Source: Dicyema japonicum | Taxonomy: Eukaryota; Dicyemida; Rhombozoa; Dicyemidae | Direction of reading: 5' to 3' | DNA: 64,000 nt | NCBI GenBank assembly: GCA_011109175.1 | Contig: RDEW01000005.1 | Coordinates: 1,490,324-1,554,323 of the forward strand | Part shown: one piece after another, positions 32,028 to 43,886 of the stretch | Position numbering within the stretch: the first letter of the stretch is position 1 | Layout: each line of letters starts with the position of its first letter | Notes under the pieces: model-generated | What the model was told of the DNA's origin: nothing | Databases searched by the model: none | The model's input: the letters and a program-made list of their open reading frames with translations, nothing else | Position numbers and translations under genes: made by a program

Positions 32028-33439
32028 CTCAGTTTAAAAAAATAAAATAACAAGAAATATTAATAAAAATAAATTAACATTTTTAACATCAATTCTTAAA
32101 AATTTAAAGGAAAGTAACTACCAAAACGGCCGTTGAAAAGGTTGACAGGGGAATAATTGTGGTTCTTTTAGTTGCCAAATTGAAACTGGTATCCAATTTT
32201 CTCCACGTGAAGGTGAACCACGTCGAAAATTTATTTAATAGCTGCTGGCCGTCCTATTTAATAACTCTGGCATCCTAAAAGTTAGTGAGGTTGGGGTTAC
32301 TTAACTAACTAACCAAAACGGCCACTTTAGAATCCATCAGATGTATCTGGTGTGGCGCAGAACTCGAAGACGGACCCGAAGAAGAGAAGAGTTGGGTAAA
32401 TAAATACAGATTTACTATCGATCTACTGTCATCTTTCCTTCTCCCAAAGATATTATTGGGGATGATCTCATAATACCACATTCAATAGACAGCTTTGTGC
32501 ATCCATCAAGCATATACAACATGTCCTATGGCTAAAAGTGGAATTTACAGTTCCATCTAGCAGAAACTATGAGAGTATAAAATTTTCTCTTTAATGCACT
32601 ATTCTGACTAATCCCCATCCTTCTTTTTGTAACGTTGGATCCTTCCTTGTTATTTTCTGGTTTAAATGGCGGTTTAAGTATATTGAATTGATACATGCTT
32701 TCTGGTGGTTGTTAAACATTTTCTTTCAGCAAGAGACGTTTAGAATGCCTTATTATGATGGAGTTCATCGATAGGATCAAATGTTCTCTAAAAATGCAGC
32801 GAACCCAGAACTTCTTGAGCCTTTTTATCGATTTCCATAATAAAAAGGAAGTTATTTTTTTACAAATTCCCAACGTTTTTTGTCGAATTTTGTGATGTTC
32901 CACGTGATTTTTTATTTATTTTTGATGTCCTTTCACAGACGTTCACTAACTGTCGACTTTCCTTATTTTATTGCTCGTTTGAATGAGAGTTCGTGTTCGG
33001 AATCAATAGAATACGAAGGACGTTGAGAGAGCTCATCGGAATGAATTAGCTCGGAGTATGATCTCATTGAGGTGTCTGATGAAGGAGTCAATCGAACAGA
33101 AATCCTCTATCCGGAAATCTTGAAGTTGTTGTTCAGTAAGTAAGTGAATAGGGGCCATAGTGCTCGTATGAAGTTGATGTGGGTCTTGGATTATACATTA
33201 ACCTTTGTTTTTGTGGAATTCTCATATGACACCATACATGTCTCCATGGTTGCAGGACAAAGAGCTTGCTACTCTTTTTCAACACTTCAAGTGAGCAATA
33301 CCGCCACCTAAGTGAATCACGTGTCATGTCAGCATATGACATATAACTTTATTGTCTCATATCCATTGGAATTGATGAGATGGATAAAGAATTTCCTTTG
33401 CAAGAGAAATTGTGTCGTTAAGCATAATCATATTTGTTA
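32028..33439. other. no recognisable gene
   Basis: A plus frame at about 32.33 kb (CIWCGAELEDG) and a minus frame at 33133-33342 (VWCHMRIPQKQRLMYNPRP) are open but match nothing I know. Either could be an exon of an unrecognised gene. Confidence 0.35.
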
Positions 33440-33800
33440 GACCCAATAAAGATGGAAAGAGGAGTTCCACAAGGATTTAATGACCGATTCCTCCCAGCCA
33501 ATCTTACCAAACATGAGAATTTTAATATATGTGGATTATGTGCCACCACTTGACGTTTCTAAATTCGAAGCGATATCTGAAGGAAGATTAAAAAAGTACG
33601 GAGTAGGAATTAACCATTGGGAATATCAGAGGGAATTAATCTCTCCGTGAAAGAAAAACGAATATCATAGTATTTCCCATTGCAAAAAATATCGGGAGCA
33701 ACACTGCACAAGAGTGCGGACCCATTATGTTCCTTGGAGTTCTGATTGAAACAACTTTAATGGATGACATCTTGGTTAGAAGAGAGAAGGTTTTTTCAGG
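33440..33800 (+). pseudogene. reverse transcriptase fragment
   Basis: ERGVPQGF at 33450, then MRILIYVDYV (active-site box with YVDY for YVDD), and MFLGVLIETTL (the usual FLG after the palm). In different frames; decayed. Confidence 0.6.
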
Positions 33801-34118
33801 CACTATTATTCATAAAAATTACGTCTCGAAAAAAAACCTCCCTGTTTGTTTTCAAGTAAATCTTCGCCCTTACGTACCAAGTGATAAAAACAATGTTAAA
33901 CTCAATGTGCAATTGTCAAATAGAAAACAACTATTACCCACAATTAAACGAATAACAAGAAAACAAGGAGAAAATTAAAATTATAATCTACGATAAAACT
34001 TATCGATGGCGTTCAAACTGAGGGTAAACAAAAGGGACTGGCATATATACAATTTCTGCCAGATTTTCAAATCTTGTCGCGCTTGAACTATTCTCATTGT
34101 CAATCCTCACCTAAATAA

Positions 34119-34887
34119 TTATTTCCATTGCTTTACAGGTTGTGAATTAGAATTAGACGAATCTGAATCAGGCATAGAAGTGTAAGGACAGTAAGGGGAA
34201 GAACAATGAATATAAGTCATCTAGAAATAATTTAATATATTACTGAAGCAGAACTTGCTGGGCAATAAAATGCTGTAGGTGGGAAGCAAATTACTGGCAT
34301 GTAATTTACTTGGTGAGTCTCGTTTTGTAGAAATGTGGTTGCATTGTCTTCTCGTGCTTTTTTTCGGTAAGCTCTGTCGATAATGATTTTTCTACCCATA
34401 AAGGTCAGTCCATCAGGCTATTGGTTAATTAAGGAAATACTGAGTAGTTGGAAAGAATTTGAGAAACAATTTCAACCGATTCGAAAGTAACAAATCCAAA
34501 TCTAATTTAATAAAATTTCAATTAAAAATTAAATAGGTTTTGGCGCGAAAATATGTTAGAATTTAAGCGGGAAAATTTTTTAAAATAAGCATTGTTAGGC
34601 TTTGGTGGGAATTTAAGTCACTTATAGATTAGTCAAGTGATCTAATATTTGTGCAAAATAGAGTAAAATACCCCTTCGAATTCCCAAACTGATCATAAAC
34701 GATGTTGGTTTCAGTAACTCTCCCAAACTGAGAAAAAAAACTTTGTAATTCTCCCTCCAAGGATTCCTAATAATATCACACAAGAAAGTACATGACTGAC
34801 GACTAAACCAATCACAAAAATCCTGTTGGGAACAATTTCAGTGTTTTCCGGAGCCTGGTCTAAGATTTTGGGACTGCTAATTGTCAT
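34119..34887 (-). CDS. DAZ/Boule-like RNA-binding protein
   Basis: ATG at 34887. A single RRM near the N-terminus: VPNRIFVIG (RNP2), then GELQSFFSQFGRVTETNIVY, then DQFGNSKGYF (RNP1 region, partly degraded as KGYFTLF), then GLTFMGRKIIIDRAYRKKA. The C-terminus is short and rich in Pro, Ser and Tyr (FPPTAFYCPASSAS, a 23-nt intron, then CSSPYCPYTS), stop at 34119. The opening PNRIFV.G and the VTETNIVYD.FG.SKGY order fit Boule, a translational regulator in germ cells. Part of the RRM between about 34.5 and 34.65 kb is not cleanly readable. It could be another small RRM protein. Confidence 0.6.
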
Positions 34888-35620
34888 TTCCTAAATATAA
34901 CTCGACAGGCAAACTGATAAGTACAGCGAGCTGACATCTCCGGTATTTATAATTTTCTGAAATACGCTAAAAGTCGTATATTTTTGCCGCAAAAAAACCT
35001 CAATTTTTCCAAGGTATGGTCTATTTTTGGCTTTTCTGCAAAATTTGAAAACCGGAAGCGTCATATAAGAACATCTGAGGAATCTTTTCGTAAGTAGTCC
35101 TAACATGGTGTTAGTTGGGCTTCCAATTTTAGGCACCATTAATTAAATGGAGAGAAGATTACTAGGGAAATTATCAATCGTCATGGCTAACAAGAGAGGA
35201 CCAAGTGTTCTCTTTGGTATACTCTTGTGTGTTATAACTTCCCGACAAAGTTAAGACTTTATGACTATTTTGATGATATTTAATTCTACCCACCAGTACC
35301 AGTTCACTAACTCCCTCTAAATTAAAATTTCATGATAATTTTGTTGGTTGAACATACATTTTCTGTAGGAATTAATATTTTGCTTGAAATATATTTTCTC
35401 GTTAAAATTATGATTTCTTATTGATTTTCCTCTATTTGAAATGCTCAAGTGGAAATATTTTTATTTGAGTTAGTGAGGTGTGTCATTTTTTGAACTTGAC
35501 AAATACTTCTGCATTTATACTGGATTACTTGACTGCATGAGTATTCGACCAACAATGTATTGTCGATAATCAAGTATTTAATGAATTTTTTTACATTCAA
35601 ATAAATAATGTTAACTATGA
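34888..35620. other. no recognised gene; one open frame
   Basis: The minus frame 34891-35139 (82 codons, IGSPTNTMLGLLTKRF...) ends just before the DAZ-like start. It might be an upstream exon or an unrelated gene. No match recognised. Confidence 0.3.
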
Positions 35621-36235
35621 TTAGACTAAACTAACATATCCTTCTTCTTTTACGAGGATCTTCACCAGCCATCCATCTGACTCCCACTCTGACTGTGGAT
35701 CCGCCGTTTCGCCAATGTAATGAAGTTGGCCGCTCTTCCAGTCTCCTCGACGCGTAAAAGATTTTCTAAATTGATGTCTTGACTTCATGTTTGTGCTCGA
35801 CAATAATACTTTCTAATGTTTTTTTTAAAACACAGATGAATATAAGCTCTTATTGGACATTAATCGACAAAGCTTTTAAATGATTTCTGTATTACGTAGA
35901 GATAATCCCGTCCCATGTCAAAACCACCGGAATAATTATCACGGGAGCATCCTATAACATGCTCAATTCCCCAGCTAACAAGTCATACTTGTGTAGTTTT
36001 TCCACCTCTGTATATTTGAGTGCTCTTGTGAGGTGATTACAACTTCTATAATCACAATCTCATTCTTCATTTTGTCATACACGAAAATTTCTGGTCTATT
36101 ATGCTGAACTTCAATGTCAGTCATGATGGAAGTGTCCACTCGAATTTCCACCCTCTGTGTCGTAACAAATGATCGAACTGAGTGTGTTTTTAGAGGCTTA
36201 GATTTCTTGATGCCATATATACTACATAAATGCAT
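35621..36235 (-). pseudogene. retroelement with C-terminal restriction-like endonuclease (second RLE family)
   Basis: The minus frame 35975-36235 reads TQRVEIRVDTSIMTDIEVQH, then NRPEIFVYDKMKNEIVIIEV and ITSQEHS. This is the PD-(D/E)XK-type nuclease core seen at the C-terminus of a widespread metazoan RT family; the motif Asp of RPD is Glu here. After breaks the frame 35621-35803 follows. The matching RT half may be the family at 49-50.5 kb. 5'-truncated. Confidence 0.65.
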
Positions 36236-36289
36236 CTAAAAACTTCGTTATGCCTCTTCACATAGTCGCTATTGAGCATATTATTATGA

Positions 36290-36450
36290 AAATTCGCAAT
36301 GGCTTGACAAGTGACGCCGTCATCAGTGAACACTTCACTGCGGAACCGGATCGTCTATAAGAAAACAAAAAAGTGAAGAGCATTCCTTGGTTCTCCCTCA
36401 TCGATTAGCCATGATAACTGTTCTTTGCTTAAAATAAAGTGTGTTCCGCG
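36290..36450 (+). repeat. SINE-A body, headless
   Basis: GGCTTGACAAGTGACGCCG, then GTCATCAGTGAACACTTCAC and TGCGGAACCGGAT, then GAAGAGCATTCC and AAATAAAGTGTGT. Parallels 8040-8195. The tRNA-like head is absent. Confidence 0.75.
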
Positions 36451-36974
36451 CACAAGCGAAACCATAAACAACTGTTTACTGGTAACGCGAGTGTGCTAAA
36501 AAATAATAAAGCTATATCCTTCCTGTCGCTTGTGCCCACCCCCAGGATGATCCAGTCTGTTAGACTCTCCCATGCTCTTCTCAAGATTTCGATTTTTCAG
36601 AAGCTGTCATCTGCGTCTTCTAATGCAATTTTAACATGTTTTTAGATCAATGTTAATCGTTGTTCGTGGCTTCCTTCTAAAAACCCCTGAGCAGAGGAAA
36701 TATGAATCCATAATATCGTAAGCAGAACGGATTCATCCGTAATATGTTCCCAAATAATCCCCATCGGTCTTAGTAATAATTGTATCTAACTTCTCATGCG
36801 CATGAATGAAATACTCAGAGGACACTGATACATAATGTTTCCAAACCAAAAAAAAATTCGAATGTACCAATACTTGACTTTGAATCTCGTGTGTCTCAAG
36901 ATTGAAAGAATCTGAAAACTTTTGGAGTGAGGATAGATTATTGATTTTATAATAAGCTTCACTATTTAGATTTT
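36451..36974. other. no recognisable gene
   Basis: A short plus frame (36439-36645) overlaps the SINE end; nothing else is supported. Confidence 0.35.
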
Positions 36975-37265
36975 ATCCAGTTTTCCCTGTCGGAGTGGGA
37001 TTTAATTTTTTCAAGCACCACATCCTTTACAAAAATACGGCATTATGGGAATCCCTCTACTTGAGTAGAGAAAAGAAAGATCCTTTTTGGATGCCCACCA
37101 GACATTGGGCGTCTTCTAAGTTAGGTGGATTCAATAACACTTTTAGAAATTGAAGAACGCAAAAAGCAGAGAAATTCTTCGATCAAGTAAAACGGTGTAA
37201 GTACCGAACCGACATAAAAATGTGACGTGAGCGACACCTCTGACAACTACGGTATCAACCTAGCA
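36975..37265 (-). repeat. SINE-B, head plus core
   Basis: In sense: a head with TAGTTGTCAGAGGTGTCGC (A box region) and GTCGGTTCGGTACTTACACC (B box region), close to SINE-A's GGTCAGGTGTCGGGC and GGGTTCGATTCTC. Then the core with GAATCCACCTAACTTAG and CCCAATGTCTGGTGGGCATC. The 3' module is shortened. Confidence 0.65.
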
Positions 37266-37628
37266 CATTTTAAAAAAATGAGGACGTTATACAAAAACCA
37301 GTGAAGTGAAGAAATGGCGTAGATAGGATTAACGGAGATAAAGTTGTTCAATGATGTTTTGGTGCTAATTATTTCGGTTGTCTCAATATGAAATGATGTA
37401 TTCTACTTGTGTTATAAAATTATCCTCGGCCTTCCTGAAAAACACAAATTCAATAGTAAAGTTCATTAGATCCGATACCAAAAATATCATTTTACCCTCA
37501 TTTAGGAAATAGTTTTTGATCACTTTTTTACTTCCAAGTTCGATCCATGTAATTATTAACTTGAATCTGATATTTATTTCTCTTTTCTACCAATTGGTGA
37601 AGTGGTGTTCCCTTATCACAACCTTATA

Positions 37629-38915
37629 CAGTGAAGTCTCTCGAATCCGCCAAATATAACTAATAAATTCTCTAATCCGCCAGATTTTTTAATGAATCCG
37701 CCATGTCTCTTAATTTTAAATAATTTTATAGGTAAATTAACACTGTCATTGTTTATTGTTGTTTTAATGAAACGTAACTGTACACGATTAAAAAACAAAC
37801 AAAAAATTGCCATTTTAGAGTTTATTGAATCGAATATTAAATTACCTTAGATAAAAATTTCAGAAATTTTTTTCCAAAAAATATAATGCACCTAATTCTC
37901 GTAGATCTATTGATGATCTGAGAAGTAAAAAAGAATAAAAAATGTTGAATAACTTACGATCTGACATTTCCCGCAAGCAATATTTAAAGTTTGCTGAAAT
38001 CGATGCTAATACTATTGCTTGGGTCAATTCAATGGATCTTAAAGGAGCCATTTCAAATGATAGGATCATTACTGAGAATACAAAAGCCTTTGCATTGAAT
38101 CTCGGGATCACTGATTTCAAAGGAAGCAAGGGGTGGCTTGTTAAATTTAAAAAGAGGAATGGTTTGAAATTACGTAATATGCATGGAGAATCTGCAACTC
38201 CAAATTTTGACCCTAATTTAGTATCAGATTTCATTGAATTAATCAAAAATAAAATCAGTCTTTACGGAGCTCAAAATGTTTATAATGCCGATGAAACTGG
38301 CTTATTTTACAAAATGATACCGTCTAAGAGTGTTTGTAAAACCATTAAATCTGGCTATAAAGTGTTGAAAGACAGAGTTTCAGTCATGTTATGTACAAAT
38401 GTGGACGGTACAGATAAACGAACACCCTTACTTATTGGGTTGTTTAAAAATCCAAGATATTTCAAGAATTTCGATATTAAAAATATTCTAATTCAATATT
38501 CAAATTCAAAAAGCATGGATGGATAGCAGAATTTTTAATCAATTTCTATTAAAATGGGAAATGGAATTTGATTTGAATGATTCGGAGAAAATAGAACAAG
38601 AAATTGATAGTGAAGAACCACTTGAAGAAAGTCAGAAAGGTGTAATTATTAGCGAGGCTTTTCTAGCTTTAAATAAATTAAAAGAATTCTACAATCAAGA
38701 AGAATTCTTTAATGTCGAAAATCTTGAGTCTATTGAAAAGTTTGGATCTTCAATGATCAGAACTATAAAAAGAAACAAATCAAAACTTCTCACGGATTTT
38801 TTACTTATAAATAATTTTTTGATTTAAATTATTAATGGATGAAAAATCAATAAGTCTCTCGAATCCGCCAGATTTTGCTGATCCCCGAAATTAGCGGATT
38901 CAAGAGACTTTAATG
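37629..38915 (+). mobile_element. Tigger/pogo-like transposon, internally deleted
   Basis: The inverted ends CAGTGAAGTCTCTCGAATCCGCC and CATTAAAGTCTCTTGAATCCGC each abut a TA dinucleotide, the target duplication expected for Tc1-mariner/pogo. Several extra AATCCGCC copies lie subterminally. It encodes the transposase pieces at 37942-38827. Confidence 0.8.
37942..38827 (+). pseudogene. Tigger/pogo transposase with catalytic core deleted
   Basis: N-terminal CENP-B-like helix-turn-helix region (about residues 1-90, with DFKGSKGWLVKFKKRNGLK). The first catalytic Asp is in NADETGLFYKM, followed by DRVSVMLCTNVDGT. At about 38.51 kb a one-base shift in an A run moves the frame to AWMDSRIFNQFLLKWEMEF, but the following block with the second catalytic Asp and the third acidic residue is absent. 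The sequence jumps to an acidic C-terminal region ending at 38827. It cannot be active. Confidence 0.8.
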
Positions 38916-39094
38916 TATTATTAAGATTTCTTAAAACTCCAATTAGTCACCATGAACTCTTCTTTGATAGCCTCACAGTAGAGAATAAATATTCTTTAAA
39001 CTTTATGCAACTTTGTCAAACTACGACCTCAATAAAATAAAATATTCTAAAGACCAATGGTGAAACCAAACTAACCAACTCATTGATCCTGACG

Positions 39095-39240
39095 CGTTCC
39101 AGCGATTCCAGAACTTGTCTCCAGGTAACGAAATTGTCTCCCGGGGGAAAGAATAGTTGAATCTTTTTGATGCCGGCCTGGCATTGGGCGTCTCCTTAGT
39201 AAGGTGGATCCAATGACGTCATCAGAAGTAAGTAAAATAT
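39095..39240 (-). repeat. SINE-B core
   Basis: Antisense of GTCATTGGATCCACC, CCCAATGCCAGGCCGGCATC and the A-rich run. Confidence 0.65.
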
Positions 39241-39439
39241 CCCATCAGAGGGAATACATTTAATATAAACATAAAAATACAAAAAAACTAATGAAATTGA
39301 TTTATTTGCAAATATCCTTATTAAAAATAACTACTTTCCTTCTCACGTGTCTTCGCTAGCGAAGATTTTGTCAAACTCTACTATTATCTTCATATTATTC
39401 TTGTTCAGAGGTTAGCATGGTTCAATGTGGCTATTTGAT

Positions 39440-39600
39440 CGAAGATTTCTGTTTTTTATTCTGTTCCTCCTCTTCCCTTTTTAACAGAGTGGCATCGTGT
39501 TATCCTTTTACAGAGTGGCGCACAGTAACTAGGTGGCACACAAAAAGACCATTTGCTCTCCCCACAGTTGTAAGGAATAAGGTAAGGTAAGTTATTATAA
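39440..39600 (+). repeat. SINE-B / LINE leader core
   Basis: TGTTCCTCCTCTTCCC, AGAGTGGC repeated, AACTAGGTGGCACACAAAAAG. Same order as 2440-2680. Confidence 0.6.
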
Positions 39601-39639
39601 AGAAAAAGCACTGCAAATTAAGTGATGGGAAAGTAATAT

Positions 39640-42235
39640 GAAACGGTAGGGCATGCCAACCGACTCTACCGACAGTCCCCCCCTCCAAAAAAATCCGTAA
39701 ACACAGGGTCATCTCTGAAGATATGTGCCAGATACTTTAGTGCGATTTTTGAAACCTCGAATAAGATTTTCGATAGTTCCGCAACCTTGCACATTTTTCC
39801 TTCTAACCATAGGGGAATTGGCATACGAGGACTTATCCCGTAAGCAAGCTTTAGAGCAAAATTTCGCGTTTTCTCAAATTTCTTGAGGATAGAGTCTATC
39901 TTTTTCGAATCGTACCATCCTTCTAAACCGTATAACATTGCAGGTAGTATCGCAGTGTTGAAGACATAAACAAATATCTCCGGCTCGATCTTTAATTTTC
40001 TAACAGTAAAGAGCGTTCGTAGCTTTTTTCTTTCGTATTCTAGTATGTTCCATAAAATTATTTCCCTCGTCAATTAGGAGGCCAAGGAATTTCATAGTCT
40101 TCTTCCGAGGTATGTCTTTAACAAGCTTTTTAGGTTAGCCATCCTCCTGCTTCCAGTTATCCTCAGCATACCAGACTTCTCACGTGCCATTGAAAGGAAG
40201 TTTTCATTACATCACTTTTCAATCTGGTCCATGTACGTATCAAACGTTTCTCAGATACCAAAGGGTTTAAAGAAACATAATAAATTATGACGTCATCAGC
40301 GTATATCAAAATTTCTGTACGTGGGTTTTCTGGGAAGGCAATTCACTCATTACAATGTTAAATAATAGAGGACTGAGCACTGAACTCTGAGGTACATTTC
40401 TTCTCAACCAAATTTCACGAGATTCATAGTTTAAAAAAATAACAATTGACCGTCTATCCGAGAGCAAACTTTGTATCCAAAAATAGAGTTTTTTTTCAAT
40501 ACCACATTTCGCAAGACAAATAAAAGACCAAGATGCCACACACTGTCGAAAGCTTTGGATATAGAGACTGCGGTCAAACACCCTTTAGTTTCCAAAGCCT
40601 TGACGCGCTAACACTGTGCAAACAATCTCCACAAGACCGATTTTTTCAAAAACCCCACTGATGCTCCTTCGGTATATCATTACGTTCTATATTTTCAGAA
40701 AGTCTGTCGAATACAATTCTTTCCATAACTCTTGAGATCGTTGGAATAAGGCTTATGGGCCTATAACTGGTTGTTAAGTACCCAGGTTTCCCAGATTTAC
40801 GTATCATCCTGACCTCCGTCAATTTCCAATGCGAAGGTATGTGACCCAACCTGATACTGCACGTATAGAGACATCCCAGATATTCATAGAGTACCTTGGG
40901 TGCTTCCTTGAATAAACGAATAGCGATCTTGTCCTTTCCAGGAGCATTGTCTTTAGTGCATTTTACCGGATTTTCAACTTCCCAGCATTTATAGGGCTGT
41001 GACGTAGGGTAAAGAACTAACTAATTTTTCCAACTTTAATTTTAGAGAACTGAGGGCCAAAGAAGACAGTCGCTCATCAGGGTTAACCTGTTGTATTTCG
41101 AGAGTTCATCCCCAAACAGGTTAGGAATTTCTTCTAAAATACAGAGACCCATCATGACATTGCAACAGTGGAATTTCTTTTCTGGATTTACGTCCGGTTA
41201 CTTTATTATAGACTTTCCAAAAGTTTGGGTTTTTTCGATACAATTCGCTGCACTGAGCTATCCAAAAATTATTTTTCTTAACTTTTTCTAATCTGTGTAT
41301 TTCTTCGTGATCATCATAATTTCTAGCTCCATGAGCCTACGGTCATGGGGATCAGGACATCGACGTAGTTTGTTTTTCAAGCATTGTTTCCTTTTCAAAA
41401 GGACTATAACATTTTTTGGTGTCAATGGAGAATTCTTGTTAACCGAATAGACTTTATTCGCATATGTTTCGAGGTACGATTTAAAAAAAACAATTAGAGA
41501 GTCACTCGAACTCTCAAGATCCAACTTGGAAGACTCCGGATTACAAAAACTTCCCAAAACGTTCCAAATATATAGCAATGCTTTTTCGGTAATGGTCCCA
41601 GTTTATACTTGTCAGATCATAGCGTAGAGCAGGCTTGACCTCTAAAGAGCTAGGCTGAGATTATAAAGGATTGGTAGATGATCACTACCAATATCACCAA
41701 GCGTAATCGGTCGTTCCAAAAATTGATGAACAGATTCCGATAGTAACGCCATTCCCAAATAATCCCAGCCACTTGGAGAATAGTGATTCGGGGTCGAGGA
41801 TATCACAACAGAAAACCCGGAAGACACAGACAAATTTTTCAAAACAAGGCCGTCTCTATTCGTCCCCAGACAACCAAACGAGGTATCTTTGTAGTTTAAG
41901 TTCCCTCAAAAGGATCGAGAACGGTGCTTTTTCATCATGAAAAAAATACTCGATAAGATAAGGATACGAAGATAATTTTTTAGAATACATTCCTCCAATT
42001 TTCATCCACATATTTTTCACTCTTACTTCAGGGAAACAAACTCACACAATTCTTGGGAGATGATCTTCAGGTTACGAACCCTTAGATTTAGTCTGTAGAA
42101 CAAAGATGTACCCGTTCCTGCAACCGAGCCAGACTTCCATTTAATATCAAGAGAACAATATCCCTCAAATTGACTATTATCCTCACTCTTTAACTTCGTT
42201 TCATTAACAATTAATATTTGCAAGGAATGGATGTC
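39640..42235 (-). pseudogene. LINE with APE endonuclease and RT, decayed
   Basis: Minus order: endonuclease start LIVNETKLKSEDN (42.2 kb) and SGWDYLGMAL with DIGSDHLPILYN (41.7 kb, the SDH catalytic motif); linker (41.3-41.6 kb); RT fingers KLTEVRMIRKSGKP and SYRPISLIPTISRVMERIVF (40.7-40.85 kb); NVPQSSVLSPLLFN (40.3-40.4 kb); ILIYADDVIIYYVS (40.3 kb, YADD intact); C-terminus ILPAMLYGLEGWYDSKK (39.9 kb), ending at 39666. Many frameshifts and stops. The C-terminus groups it with the 1.9, 9.6 and 55.1 kb fragments. No target duplication identified. Confidence 0.85.
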
Positions 42236-42239
42236 TTCA

Positions 42240-42330
42240 ACCTTTTATACTGAGTTCTGGATGGACTTGTATGACGTTAGAAGGACTCTTTCTGTGACAG
42301 TGGAAAATGGATACCCTTAATTAGTTGTTA
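42240..42330 (+). repeat. SINE-B 3' module
   Basis: CTGGATGGACTTGTATGACG, then AAGGACTCTTTCTGTGACAG and GGAAAATGGATACCC. Sense orientation, directly upstream of the minus-strand LINE's 5' end. Confidence 0.5.
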
Positions 42331-42664
42331 ACTGACTTTGCACTAATGCATTATCCACTATTCGTTTGCGAGAAAAGAGTAATTTTTATTCTTTCATTAT
42401 CCAATTTTCGTTGCGAGAAGAGCGTATCTCAACTATTTGCAATCACTCTTGGTTAGTAATGCCCACTTCTGGCTTATGTTGTACAACAACTGAAGTGTTT
42501 GATTCCCACTGAGGACGCATTCGCATCCACGTGAAAGTTCTTAAGGGAACCAAAGAGTCGGCGTGAAACTCTTTCTGGTCTTTTTAATTAGTCTCACTTA
42601 GTAGTTTGACCATCTCCTTTATAGTATGACTCTTTTTTGTCAATGCCATATTTAGAGGTCAGAT

Positions 42665-43181
42665 CAGAGGTTTTCAGAAAATAATTCTCGCGGCACACTA
42701 ATCGTCAAAAAATAACCTTGAAAAATAAAAAATTGAATTTTTTTTCGGATACATAAAAATGAGGACAAAAATTAATAATTTAATGGGGAAATTTTAATTT
42801 ATGTCGAATGATTGACAACGCAACTCGAAATTCTGCATCAATATTTTAAATTTTCCAGTTTATTCTATTTCATATTATGCAGTGTAGAAAATTGTAAAAT
42901 AATCGTCAGTATTGTGTAGATATTCTGGGATATATGTTTCGAACATATATATGCTCCAAAAAGTATCACTTAACAACATTCGACTGGATCTACACTACAT
43001 ACTAAAAACTAAATAATACTTGTGTTGTTTTTTCAAATGCATAAGATAATCCACAGATTTTTTGGAATAGTCCAGATGATTGGAAGTAAAATGTCTATTT
43101 AGTTTGCTAAGAACCATTTATTCAAATTTATTTGGAGGCACACTAGAAATTGTCTTGCGGCACACTGTTTGACAATCTGTG
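42665..43181. mobile_element. non-autonomous hAT (Charlie-type MITE)
   Basis: The ends CAGAGGTTTTCA and, inverted, CACAGATTGTCA match at 9 of 12 bases. Both sides carry GCGGCACACT-type blocks near the ends. Flanks GGTCAGAT (42657-42664) and GGTTAGAT (43182-43189) differ at one base, a good 8-bp target duplication. 517 bp, no coding capacity. Confidence 0.7.
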
Positions 43182-43189
43182 GGTTAGAT

Positions 43190-43886
43190 ACTTGATAATG
43201 GCACTTAAGTTGGCTTATTTTGATTCTTCAAGAGTGCCATTTTCCCCTCGGTGGTGTTGCATCAAACCCACATTTTATCAGAATATCCAGTAATAGCTTG
43301 TCACTCATGTAGACTACATTACGTGGACATTATTCTTCCTCAACACTCGACGGGTACTAAAATCCATCTAAATTACTATGTTGATGGCTTCATGGAAGGC
43401 TGATAGCTTGTATGAGAAAGAGCAGGCAATAATTGTTGACCATGACACGGCTACGTAGACAAATATTGGCTGGATTTTTTTCAATTTATCAGCCCTGGAA
43501 AAGCTAACAGTTAAAATTGAATGTATCCAGTTCCCGCGATAGCAGTCGCAGAGAGACAAGCTTTCTTAAACACACACAAATCTATCCAAAACCACATTTG
43601 TGGAAACTACTAGAAATAATTTTTAGATGAGTGGTGGTTAACCTACAATCTAGTAACCATAGGACGGATGAATTCGAGTGTTGCCAGATAAACTTAGCTA
43701 AATCAAAAATTATCAAAATATGTATTATATCACGAAAAACTAAAAGTTTCATTTATTATTAATTTTATTTTATTAAAAGTTAAAGTAATTATATGGATGA
43801 CCTAAAAAAATAAAAATTATTAATAAAGCGGGAAATTTTGGTTTGTTTCTTAGTTAGGGGCCTTTGTTTATTTTCAAATCTGCGAA
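43190..43886. other. intergenic upstream of MLH3, with SINE-B scrap
   Basis: Contains an antisense SINE-B 3' module at about 43505-43600 (GAATGTATCCAGTTCCCGCG in plus). No promoter element recognised. Confidence 0.45.
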
